From: Lunularia cruciata
Lineage: Eukaryota > Streptophyta > Marchantiopsida > Lunulariales > Lunulariaceae
DNA: 64,000 bases
NCBI GenBank assembly: GCA_948567375.1
Contig: OX419759.1
Location: 39,409,493 to 39,473,492, forward strand
Direction: 5' to 3'
Below, one piece after another: positions 9,915 through 19,203 of this stretch; position 1 is the stretch's first letter; each line of letters opens with the position of its first letter. The notes beneath the pieces were generated by a model that searched no databases, was not told the origin of the DNA, and saw nothing but the letters and a program-made list of their open reading frames with translations. Both the position numbers and the translations under genes were made by a program.

Positions 9915-10810
9915 AGCTTTGAGCGAAACGTTATGAGTGATTGAAATTTCTGACACAGGAGCTAGACTTGAGAGTTCGAATCTTCATCATACGGTGTCCA
10001 AATGGAGTGATTTTTGTGGCATTAGAAGCGCCTTTGAAAGCTCTTTCGATTGATACTACGCTCGCTTGCAGAGCACCTACACAAAGAAAGTTATGAAGAT
10101 TCGAATTCTGCCATCTCTCGGAGATTTTAGGGTTTGAGCTCAATTTTCAACACCTTGTAACTTTTTGGTTCCATGTCCAAATCTTTCAATCTTGGACTCA
10201 TTGGAAAGAGCTGTGAGAGAGCTTTCTTTTGAACTCCTGGTTGCTGAAGTTGGAGTTCTGTGGAAGAAGTTTCGAAATTCATCAATCTGTGTTTTTGTGC
10301 GGTTGGTGGTGCTCAAATCTGCAACTTTCAGAGGCTGGAACTTTGGACTCACATCTTCAAATGAGGTGATCTTGGACTCATTAGAAGCATCTTGTCAAGA
10401 GCTATTGATTGAAATTCATTTCATAGAATTTGAAGCTTTGTGCTTGCAGTTATCAGCATTTGAATTCTGTGATTCAATGAGGTTTAGAAGTTTCCATAGA
10501 GAACTCTAGAGGCCATAACTTCATGTCTATTGGCTCAAATGAGTTCATTTTTGATTCATTGGATAGAATTTCTCAAGAGCTTTTGATTGAGTCATCTATT
10601 GTAGATTTTCAAGTACTGTAGCCAAGGTTATGAATTTTCGAAATCTGTAGGATTTCAAAATTTTCATGTAGGAAAAACTCAAATTCAAAAGTTTGCAACT
10701 TTTGATTTACAAGTCCAAAGGAGTTGATTTTTGGTGTAGAGCTATTGGTGTTCACAGAGTGTGAGTGAACCAGAGGATACATTCTCATAGTATCTGTTAG
10801 AAATTTTAGA
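9915..10810 (+). repeat. LINE B 5' UTR made of ~179-bp modules
   Basis: The phrase TCCAAATG-GTGAT-TT-GACTCATTAGAA, followed by CAAGAGCTTTTGATTGA, recurs with starts at 9997, 10176, 10356, 10534 and 10713, that is, intervals of 179, 180, 178 and 179 bp. A further copy upstream is present in the longer B element at 46226. A second shared block (GTTATG..ATT-GAATTCTG) sits mid-module in at least three units. Modules align along their length but are heavily diverged, so the duplications are old. Confidence 0.8.
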
Positions 10811-11650
10811 ATGGAAGCTTCCAAGATGATGCAAGACATTGCTGAGATAGCTTCAAAACAGCAACAGCTTGCTGAAATGTATAGAAAAGCAAATGACTTC
10901 CACAAGGAACTCAAGAGCTTTTTTGCCCCCATGTCTCAATGCATGAACACTCTTATGGCAGATTTGCAAACCGTAAGAGTTGATGTCTTGACTGTGAAAG
11001 AATCTCTGAATTCGATCACCGTAGATATCCAAGAACTCAAGAAGAGTAGCAATTTGATGTTAGACTCCACCAAGGGTATGGTGGATGCTACTGAGAAGGT
11101 TGCTTCCTTGGGAGCACAAGCCACCAACATTGCTTCACAAAATGGAGGGCTGCAAGAGATGGTTGACACATTAGAGGTCAAGATGAAGTCATATGCTGAA
11201 GCTACGAAGGTGGCTCAAATCTCTTACTTGCAAGAGCATGAGGTTGAGAAGGAGAACCAATTGGTGAGAATGAAGAACTTGAGGATTTCAGGTTTGCCTG
11301 AGATTGAGAAGGAAGACACCAAGGCCATAGTGTGTGAGTTTATTGCTGATTCTTTGAGAGTCCATGATCCTCAAATTTTGCAAGCATATAGATTGGGACA
11401 ACAAGGTGCACAACCAAGAAGCATTTTGGTGAGGTTTGGCTCAGAAACTCAAAGGAATGCAGTGATGGGGAACAAAGCTATACTAAAGGGGCGGCGTATC
11501 TGGTTGGACCCTGATCTCACACCTCTCCAATGGCAAGCAAAGAAGGGAGAATTAGCAAAAGTGAAGGAGGCTCAACAAGCAGGTTTTGTTGCATTCTTGA
11601 GAGATAATAGAGCTGTGATTACTCAAAAGAAATTGTCAGCTATTGCATAG
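10811..11650 (+). CDS. LINE B ORF1 protein, coiled coil plus L1-ORF1p-like domain
   Basis: Intact 279-residue protein from ATG 10811. Domain order is as in A: N-terminal coiled coil with KQQQLAEMYRKANDFHKELK, a segment around VKESLNSITVDIQELKK, then the RRM-like core (NLRISGLPEIEKED, RSILVRFGSE) and C-terminal domain (GRRIWLDPDL). From about residue 135 onward it is nearly identical to A ORF1, while residues 35-130 differ markedly, so the subfamilies diverged or recombined within ORF1. It would bind the element RNA in the RNP. It ends in TAG, followed in frame by ORF2. Confidence 0.85.
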   Translation: MEASKMMQDIAEIASKQQQLAEMYRKANDFHKELKSFFAPMSQCMNTLMADLQTVRVDVLTVKESLNSITVDIQELKKSSNLMLDSTKGMVDATEKVASLGAQATNIASQNGGLQEMVDTLEVKMKSYAEATKVAQISYLQEHEVEKENQLVRMKNLRISGLPEIEKEDTKAIVCEFIADSLRVHDPQILQAYRLGQQGAQPRSILVRFGSETQRNAVMGNKAILKGRRIWLDPDLTPLQWQAKKGELAKVKEAQQAGFVAFLRDNRAVITQKKLSAIA

Positions 11651-11680
11651 CAATTCCAGACCTTTAGAGTACTATTTTGG
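11648..11680 (+). promoter_or_regulatory. ORF1/ORF2 junction of LINE B: in-frame TAG CAATTC
   Basis: The stop TAG (11648-11650) is followed by CAATTC CAG, and the frame stays open without an ATG directly into FWNVHG, the start of the endonuclease. The same nine bases occur in other A and B copies here (for example 23844, 27076, 48058, 48803 and 59654). Leaky termination is the simplest reading; re-initiation is the alternative. Confidence 0.6.
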
Positions 11681-14600
11681 AATGTTCATGGGCTCACACA
11701 TACCAAGTACTCCAGCGCTAAGCCTTTGTGGGATGATGCTGATCTGATCAATCTTGTGGAGACATGGGAACATGAAGGAAACACCATTCAAGACATTGAA
11801 GGATTCACTCTTGTTGGTTCAACCTGGAACAAGCGGAGACAACACAAAGGAAGGGGCTTTGGAGGTATTGCTACTTACGTCAGATTTGGCTTTGAGAAAT
11901 CAGTCTCTTTGATTTGTCAAGATTCAAGTGGACAATACCATTGGCTGAGGATTGGAGGAGTTGCCACACCTTGCTTCATTGCTGTTTGTTACTTTGCCCC
12001 GTTGACATCACCAATCTATTCAAGTGGACTTCTCAACACCATGCAGCCTTTCCATTCCTTGACGAAGGATGTGTTAGAGTTTCAAAGTAAAGGTGCAGTC
12101 CTTGTTCTTGGTGATTTCAATGCTAGGATCCAAGCCTCTCAGATCCCTGACTTGAGCGACCTTGAGAATGATCCTTTCCACAGCTTGATAGACCATTCTA
12201 GTGCTTGGTCACGCTCTTCCAAAGATCCTATGTCCAATTCCATGAGTGAGCACTTTTTGAGCTTTGGTGCCAATTGTAGCTTGAAGATCTTGAATGGCCT
12301 TTCTCAATTTCCAGAAACTTGTAAAAGCACATGCTTTGCCTCAGGTGGATCAAGCACCATAGATTATATGCTCACTTCAGCTAATGATATCCATCTTGTC
12401 TCAGATTTTGCTGTTTTAGATCCTCAACCAGAATCAGACCATGCACCTCTATCCTGTACCATCCTTTTTCCTTGCCTCAATAGAACCACATTACCTATAG
12501 ACCATGCTTTTAGAGGCAAACTTCGTCTAGATTTTCACAAGAGAGACTTGTACCAACAAGCTATCCAAGAGAAATTGAGTTCTATGGAGTGGAGTTCTGA
12601 TTTTCAACAACGTAGTGATCAATTGATTGAACTTCTTCAATCTACATCAACTTCTTTGTTTCCAAGAGGCTCCCACAGGAAGAGACTTGGTCTCCCTTGG
12701 AATAGATGGTATGATGCTGATTGCAAAATGGCAAGGATCAAAGCTATGGATAGATCTCTTGATCAGATTGCACAAAATCAAGCTTTTGTTTTATACAAAA
12801 AGTTGGTGAAGTGCAAAAAGCGGGCATTTCTAAGACTCAAAGGAGTTGAGTTGAGCACTGAATTGAGGAGCAATCCCAAGGCTTTCTGGAAGAAAGTAAC
12901 CATCAGATCTCCATCTCCATCGCTGGACCTGAATGAGCTTTGTGACTATGTGAAGGATTTGTACTTTTTCCCAAATGCTCCAAGCATGGCACCTTGCCTT
13001 GGATCTGCTCTCACCATCTCTGAAGCTGATGTCAAGTACCAATTGAAGAAGTTGGCCAATGGTAAGGCTGAAGACCTTGATGGACTATGTGTTGAACTTC
13101 TGAAGTGGGGCGGTAGCCAACTGATTTCAATACTCACTTCTCATTTGAATGAGGCAATCAAGTGTGGCTTTCCGGATAGATGGTGCTTCAAGAAGGTAGT
13201 TCCTATTCACAAGTCTGGCCAGAGAGATGTTGTCACCAATTACCGTACCATACTTGTTGGTAGTGTCTTTGCCAAGTTGTATGGTCGAATTTTGGAGTCA
13301 AGGTTGAGCACTTGGGCTGAAAAGCACAAAATTCGAGCTAAGTGCCAAGCTGGTTTCAGATTAGGCTTTAGTACTTTGGATCACCTATTGGTACTTCATG
13401 TTTTGTGGTGCAAATCCAAGGGGGTTGGGAGAGCTCTAACGTTGCCTTTATTGATTTCAGGAAGGCCTTTGATAAGGTGCTCAGGAAATCTCTAAGTGAG
13501 AGACTCATTGAAGTGGGTGTTTCAGCTGATCTGATTGGTGCTATCTCTAGACTCTATGAGAAAGTGATTGTGAAACTTTCATCTTTGAGCTCTCAAGATG
13601 TCCTTAGCACAATGGGTGTGATCCAAGGCTGCTCTCTGTCTCCAACTCTGTTCGGAATCTTCATCGATGATCTAGAGAGTCTACTCATGGAAGCTGGAGC
13701 TATAGGTGTACAGGTTGGCTCTTTGATGATACATGCACTCCTTTATGCAGATGATGTAGTGCTTCTCTCCACAAATCCACAGAGTTTACAGAAGCTGTTG
13801 GATTCTCTACTTTGCTTTTGCAATGAAACAAAGATGGAGGTGAACCTTGACAAGTCCAAGGTGATTGTGGTGGGCTCTAAAGGTGTCACACCTTTCTTTT
13901 TTGATGGACAGCAATTGGAGCAGGTTTGTTCTTATAAGTACTTGGGTCTTGAGTTTTCTCATGACTATAGTTGGTCTACTTGTGTGAAGATGAGAATCAA
14001 TGCAGGCTTTAGAGCTTTGTATTCACTCATGAACCGCAGTAGACTTGCTCACCTCACCACATGGGAGTTGAAGAAGGTGCTGTTCAGATCTCTTGTGCAG
14101 CCGGTGGTTCTCTATGGTGCTCAGATTTGGGGTCCAGGTACTAAGAAGACATGGTGGCAAAAGGTGGAGAAAGTTCAGAAATTGTTTTTGTGTGATGAAC
14201 TTGGGGTGAGGACTCAAACTCCTTATGTATTCTTGCTTGCTGAAACAGGATTTTTACCTCTTGAGGCTGAAGCTTTGTTTTTAGCTATCACATATGCCAC
14301 TAAGGTGAGGTCCATGGAGCATGAGAGACTTCCCTACCAAGCTTTTTGTGCCACTCTATCTGTCGGTTGGTATACAGATCTGATTGCATGGGCCACAAGG
14401 TGGAATGTTTCTGAGCGACATTGGAGATTGGAGCCTATTGCACTTCGAGAGGTGATCAAGGAGCAGTTTTTACTTCGCTTATGGCAGCAACCCGGTACCA
14501 AGATGGTGTTCTATCAGCAGTTTGTAAATCCTATGTTGGTGTATTGTGAGCAAGATTATCTCTTGGCTAGGATTTCTACTTCATTGAGACATGTTATCGC

Positions 14601-14883
14601 TCAATATAGAACTAGTTCTCATAGACTAGAAGTAGAACAAGGACGTTGGCAGCAGATAGAGCACTCCATGCGACTTTGCAAATTGTGTATTATGAGCAAA
14701 GTTGAGGATGAGCATCATGTGTTTGTTGATTGCCCTTGTTACATGCAGATTAGAGTTAGACATCAGATTACTTGCAGTGACTTCTCAACTCTCTTACAGG
14801 TTGAAGCTTTAGCATTAGGGAAGTACATGACAGAAGTTACTTTACATCGGACCAATTTGTTACAAATTGGTCCGATGCCCTAG
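11651..14883 (+). pseudogene. LINE B ORF2 (endonuclease-RT), one frameshift
   Basis: Reads in frame from the ORF1 stop through the AP endonuclease (FWNVHG, LVETWE, LGDFNARIQ, SDHAPLS) and into RT to about 13436. There one base is lost where other copies have the GRALYVAFID segment, shifting the frame. The second frame continues from about 13440 to the stop at 14881-14883, with GVIQGCSLSP, YADDVVLL, KTWWQK and the CCHC knuckle (CKLC...HHVFVDC). All catalytic boxes remain, so this single change is the visible lesion and inactivation was recent. Full length would be about 1070 residues. Confidence 0.9.
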
Positions 14884-14896
14884 GCCCTTGCCTAGG
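14879..14896 (+). other. LINE 3' hairpin overlapping the ORF2 stop
   Basis: CCTAGGC, loop CCTT, GCCTAGG: a perfect 7-bp stem. The ORF2 stop TAG lies inside the 5' arm. The same hairpin is present at the 3' end of nearly every copy in the window, with loop changes (TTTG near 166) that leave the stem intact. About 45 bp downstream, GACTC-TTT-GGGTC can form a second small stem. It is a candidate recognition element for ORF2p. Confidence 0.7.
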
Positions 14897-14963
14897 CTCA
14901 CATTTCATGTGTTTTGTATTGTGTTTGTAGCCTTTTGACTCTTTGGGTCTTTTGGGCTTTATA

Positions 14964-14987
14964 TTTCATTGTTTCATTGTTTCATTG
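14964..14987 (+). repeat. LINE 3' tail, three TTTCATTG units
   Basis: Perfect trimer of the octamer that replaces poly(A) in this family. Other copies carry the heptamer TTCATTG (for example 52156-52177). Confidence 0.9.
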
Positions 14988-17900
14988 TTGTTTTGGAATG
15001 TTCATGGTCTCACACATACCAAGTACTCAAGCGCTAAACCTGTGTGGGATAATGCTGATCTGATCAATCTTGTGGAGACATGGGAACATGAAGGAAACAC
15101 CATTCAAGACATTGAAGGTTTCATTCTTGTTGGTTCAACTTGGAACAAGCGGAGGCAACACAGAGGAAGGGGCTTTGGAGGTATTGCAACTTACGTCAGA
15201 TTTGGCTTTGAAAAGTCAGTCTCTTTGATAGGTCAAGACTCAAGTGGACAATACCAATGGCTGAGGATTGGAGGAGTTGCTACACCTTGCTTCCTTGCTG
15301 TTTGTTACTTTGCCCCATTGACATCACCAATCTATTCAAGCGGATCTCTCAACACCATGCAGCCTTTCCACTCCTTGACAAAGGATGTGTTGGAATTTCA
15401 AAGTAAAGGTGCAGTATTTATCCTTGGTGATTTCAATGCTAGGATCCAAACCTCTCAGATTCCTGAGTTTAGTGACCGTGAGAATGACCCTTTCCATAGC
15501 TTGATAGATCATTCTAGTGCTTGGTCCCGCTCTTCCAAAGACCTCATATCCAACTCCATGAGTGAGCACTTTTTGAGCTTTGGTACCAATTGTAGCTTGA
15601 AGATCTTGAATGGCCTTTCTCAATTTCCAGAAACTTGTAAGAGCACATGCTTTGCTTCAGGTGGATCCAGCACTATAGATTATATGCTCACCTCACCCAG
15701 TGATATACACATTGTCTCAGATTTTGTTGTTTTAGATCCTCAACCTGAATCTGACCATGCACCTTTATCTTGTGTCATCCTTCTTTCTTGCCTCAATAGA
15801 ACCACATTACCTATTGATCATGCCTTTAGAGGGAAACTCCGTCTTGATTTTCACAAGCGAGATTTGTACCAACAAGCTATCCATGAGAAATTGAGCTTTA
15901 TGGAGTGGAGTTCTGATTTTCAACAACGCAGTGACCAGTTGGTTGAACTTCTTCAATCTACATCAACAACTCTATTTCCACGAGGTTCTCACAGGAAGAG
16001 ACTTGGTCTCCCTTGCAATAGGTGGTTTGATGCTGATTGTAAAATTGCAAGGATGAAAGCTATGGATAGGTCTCTTGATCAGATTGCACAAAATCAGGCT
16101 TTTGTCACTTATAGAAAGTTGGTGAAGTGCAAGAAGCGAGCGTTCTTGAGACTCAAGGGGGTTGAGTTGAGCAATGAATTGAGGAGCAATCCCAAGGCTT
16201 TTTGGCAGAAAGTAACCATCAGATCTCCATCTCCATCGCTAGACCCGAACGAGCTTTGTGAATATGTGAAGGATCTGTATTTTTTCCCTGATGCTCCAAG
16301 CATGGCACCTTGCCTTGGATCTGCTCTCACCATCTCTGAAGCTGATGTCCACTACCAATTGAAGAAGTTGGCCAATGGTAAGGCTGAAGACCTTGATGGA
16401 CTATGTGTTGAACTACTTAAGTGGGGTGGTAGCCATCTGATTTCAGTACTCACTTCTCTCTTGAATGAGGCCATCAGGTGTGGTTTTCCTGATAGATGGT
16501 GCTTCAAGAAGGTTGTTCCTATTCACAAGTCTGGTCAGAGAGATATTGTCACCAATTACCGTACCATTCTAGTGGGTAGTATCTTTGCCAAGTTGTACGG
16601 TCGAATTTTGGAGACTAGGTTGAGTACTTGGGCTGAAAAGTACAGAATTCGAGCTAAGTGCCAAGCGGGTTTCAGATCAGGCTTTAGTACCTTGGATCAT
16701 CTATTGGTACTCCATGTTTTGTGGTGGAAATCTAAAGGTGTTGGGAGAGCTCTCTATGTTGCATTTATTGATTTCAGGAAGGCCTTTGATAAGGTGCTTA
16801 GGAAATCATTAAGTGAGAGACTCATGGAAGTTGGTGTTTCAGCCGATCTGATTGGTGCTATCTCTAGACTCTATGAGAAGGTGGTTGTGAAACTTTCATC
16901 TTTGAGCTCTCAAGATGTCCTTAGCACAATGGGTGTGATTCAAGGTTGCTCTCTATCCCCAACATTGTTTGGAATCTTCATCGATGATCTAGAGAGGGTG
17001 CTCATGGAAGCTGGAGCTACAGGTGTACAAGTTGGCTCTTTGATGATACATGCACTACTGTATGCGGATGATGTAGTGCTCCTCTCACCCAATCCACAAA
17101 GTTTACAGAAGTTGTTGGATTCTCTTCTCTTGTTTTGCAATCAAACAAAGATGGAGGTGAACCTTGACAAGTCCAAGGTGATGGTGGTGGGTTCTAAAGG
17201 TGTCACACCTTTCTCTTTCGACGGACAGCAATTGGAGCAGGTTTCTTCTTACAAGTACTTGGGCCTTGAGTTTTCTCATGACTATAGTTGGTCTACTTGT
17301 GTGAAGATGAGAATCAATGCAGGCTTTAGAGCTTTGTATTCACTCATGAATCGCTCTAGACTTGCTCACCTTGCCACATGGGAGTTGAAGAAGGTGCTGT
17401 TCAGATCTCTTGTGCAGCCGGTGGTTCTCTATGGTGCTCAGATTTGGGGTCCAGGTACTAAGAAGACATGGTGGCAAAAGGTGGAGAAAGTTCAGAAATT
17501 GTTTTTGTGTGATGAACTTGGGGTGAGGACTCAAACTCCTTATGTATTGCTGCTTGCTGAAACCGGGTTTTTGCCTCTTGAGGCTGAAGCTTTGTTTTTA
17601 GCTATCACATATGCCACTAAGGTGAGGTCCATGGAGCATGAGAGACTTCCCTACCAAGCTTTTTGTGCCACTCTATCTGTCGGTTGGTATACAGATCTGG
17701 TTGCATGGGCCACGAGGTGGAATGTTTGTGAGCGACATTGGAAGTTGGAGCCTATTGCACTACGAGAAGTGATCAAGGAGCAGTTTTTACTTCACTTATG
17801 GCAGCAACCCGGTACCAAGATGGTGTTCTATCAGCAGTTTGTAAATCCTATGTTGGTGTATTGTGAGCAAGATTATCTCTTGGCTAGGATTTCTACTTCA

Positions 17901-18200
17901 CTTAGACATGTTATCGCTCAATATAGAACTAGTTCTCATAGACTAGAAGTAGAACAAGGACGTTGGCAGCAGATAGAGCACTCCATGCGACTTTGCAAAT
18001 TGTGTATTATGAGCAAAGTTGAGGATGAGCATCATGTGTTTGTTGATTGCCCTTGTTACATGCAGATTAGAGTTAGACATCAGATTACTTGCAGTGACTT
18101 CTCAACTCTCTTACAGGTTGAAGCTTTAGCATTAGGGAAGTACATGACAGAAGTTACTTTACATCGGACCAATTTGTTACAAATTGGTCAGATGCCCTAG
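14988..18200 (+). CDS. LINE A ORF2: AP endonuclease, reverse transcriptase, CCHC knuckle
   Basis: Intact frame of 1070 residues after the B insertion; it is also open upstream to 14943, but those 15 codons are B tail sequence, so an ATG there is accidental. Counting from 14943: endonuclease N19 (FWNVHG), E45 (VETWE), D163/N165 (LGDFNAR) and D271/H272 (SDHAPL); RT with AFIDFRKAFD about 607-616, GVIQGCSLSPTLF 664-676 and YADD 707-710; then a thumb/linker region (KTWWQK about 841-846). The C-terminal knuckle is C1018, C1021, H1031, C1036 (CX2CX9HX4C). I see no RNase H domain. It would nick target DNA and reverse-transcribe the element RNA. The knuckle and L1-like ORF1 suggest an L1-like clade, not proven. 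Confidence 0.9.
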   Translation: MFWNVHGLTHTKYSSAKPVWDNADLINLVETWEHEGNTIQDIEGFILVGSTWNKRRQHRGRGFGGIATYVRFGFEKSVSLIGQDSSGQYQWLRIGGVATPCFLAVCYFAPLTSPIYSSGSLNTMQPFHSLTKDVLEFQSKGAVFILGDFNARIQTSQIPEFSDRENDPFHSLIDHSSAWSRSSKDLISNSMSEHFLSFGTNCSLKILNGLSQFPETCKSTCFASGGSSTIDYMLTSPSDIHIVSDFVVLDPQPESDHAPLSCVILLSCLNRTTLPIDHAFRGKLRLDFHKRDLYQQAIHEKLSFMEWSSDFQQRSDQLVELLQSTSTTLFPRGSHRKRLGLPCNRWFDADCKIARMKAMDRSLDQIAQNQAFVTYRKLVKCKKRAFLRLKGVELSNELRSNPKAFWQKVTIRSPSPSLDPNELCEYVKDLYFFPDAPSMAPCLGSALTISEADVHYQLKKLANGKAEDLDGLCVELLKWGGSHLISVLTSLLNEAIRCGFPDRWCFKKVVPIHKSGQRDIVTNYRTILVGSIFAKLYGRILETRLSTWAEKYRIRAKCQAGFRSGFSTLDHLLVLHVLWWKSKGVGRALYVAFIDFRKAFDKVLRKSLSERLMEVGVSADLIGAISRLYEKVVVKLSSLSSQDVLSTMGVIQGCSLSPTLFGIFIDDLERVLMEAGATGVQVGSLMIHALLYADDVVLLSPNPQSLQKLLDSLLLFCNQTKMEVNLDKSKVMVVGSKGVTPFSFDGQQLEQVSSYKYLGLEFSHDYSWSTCVKMRINAGFRALYSLMNRSRLAHLATWELKKVLFRSLVQPVVLYGAQIWGPGTKKTWWQKVEKVQKLFLCDELGVRTQTPYVLLLAETGFLPLEAEALFLAITYATKVRSMEHERLPYQAFCATLSVGWYTDLVAWATRWNVCERHWKLEPIALREVIKEQFLLHLWQQPGTKMVFYQQFVNPMLVYCEQDYLLARISTSLRHVIAQYRTSSHRLEVEQGRWQQIEHSMRLCKLCIMSKVEDEHHVFVDCPCYMQIRVRHQITCSDFSTLLQVEALALGKYMTEVTLHRTNLLQIGQMP

Positions 18201-18302
18201 GCCCTTGCCTAGGCTCACATTTCATGTGTTTTGTATTGTGTTTCCAGCCTTTTGACTCTTTGGGTCTTTCAGGCTTTATATTTCATTGTTTCATTGTTTC
18301 AT

Positions 18303-19166
18303 ATATAATACAATGAAATATACAATGAAATATAAAGCCCGAAAGACACAAAGAGTCAAAAGGCTGGAGACACAATACAAAACACATGGAATGTGAGCCT
18401 AGGAGTTTGAGTCCTCACTCCGAGTTCATCACACAAAAACAATTTTTGAATTTTCTCCACCTTTTGCCACCATGTCTTCTTAGTACCTGGACCCCTAATC
18501 TGAGTACTATAGAGAACCACCGGCTCCACAAGAGATCTGAACAACACTTTCTTCAACTCCCATGTGGTAAGATGAGAAAGTCTATAGCGATTTATGAGTG
18601 AATACAAAGCTCTAAACCTTGCATTGATTCTAATCTTCACACAAGTAGACCAACTATAGTCATGAGAAAACTCAAGGCCCAAGTACTTAAAAGAAGAAAC
18701 TTGCTCCAATTACTGTCCATCAAAAAAGAAAGGTGTGACACCTTTAGAACCCACCACAATCACCTTGGACTTGTCAAGGTTCACCTCCATCTTTGTTTGA
18801 TTGCAAAAGCAAAGTAGAGAATCCAACAGCTTCTGTAAACTCTGTAGATTTGTGGAGAGAAACACTACGTCATCTGCATAAAGCAGTGCATGTATCATCA
18901 AAGAGCCAACCCTTACACCTGTAGCTCCAGCTTCCATGAGTAGACTCTCTAGATCATGGATAAAGATTCCGAACAGAGTTGGAGATAGAGAGCAGCCTTG
19001 GATCACACCCATTGTGTTAAGGACATCTTGAGAGCTCAAAGATGAAGGTTTCACAATCACTTTCTCATAGAGTCTAGAGATAGCACCAATCAGATCAGTT
19101 GAAACACCCACTTCAATAAGTCTCTCACTTAGAGATTTCCTCAGCACCTTATCAAAGGCCTTACCC
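18303..19166 (-). mobile_element. LINE copy, minus strand, 3' UTR fused to ORF2 RT
   Basis: Short tail and 3' UTR at 18310-18403, then a jump at 18403/18404 that skips the ORF2 C-terminal third. ORF2 continues in reverse with thumb, YADDVVFLS and GVIQGC to 19166. It lies tail-to-tail with the A element. Bases 19167-19203 are a short unresolved junction. Confidence 0.8.
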
Positions 19167-19203
19167 ATTGTGGAGCTCTCAAGGCATGAGGTCACAAAGT
19201 GGA

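Larger units (their letters stand above)
9915..14987 (+). mobile_element. Near full-length LINE, subfamily B, nested in the A element
   Basis: 5' UTR from 9915 (about 140 bp shorter than the longest B copy at 46178), ORF1 10811-11650, ORF2 11651-14883 with one frameshift, 3' UTR, and a tail of exactly three TTTCATTG units at 14964-14987. It interrupts the A copy between GTGTTG and TTGTTTTGG, with at most a 5-bp duplication (TGTTG). It is the younger of the two insertions. Confidence 0.9.
7553..18302 (+). mobile_element. Full-length LINE, subfamily A, split by a nested B element
   Basis: The most complete A copy. Its parts are 5' UTR (7553-9050), ORF1 (9051-9890), the ORF1/ORF2 junction (9888-9914), then after the nested B insertion ORF2 (14988-18200), 3' UTR and octamer tail to 18302. 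Without the insert it is about 5.7 kb. Both reading frames are open, so it was probably functional until the B insertion separated ORF1 from ORF2. A 5' target-site duplication is not clear. Confidence 0.9.

Noticed and set aside
9931-10143. Antisense frame of about 70 codons in the B 5' UTR, recurring near 19381, 46340 and 57743, like primate L1 ORF0
   Set aside because: It begins without an ATG and stays open in copies that are nearly identical anyway, so retention is not evidence of selection.
14943-14987. ATG at 14943 as the start of LINE A ORF2
   Set aside because: These 15 codons are 3' UTR and tail of the nested B element; the open frame across the junction is accidental.
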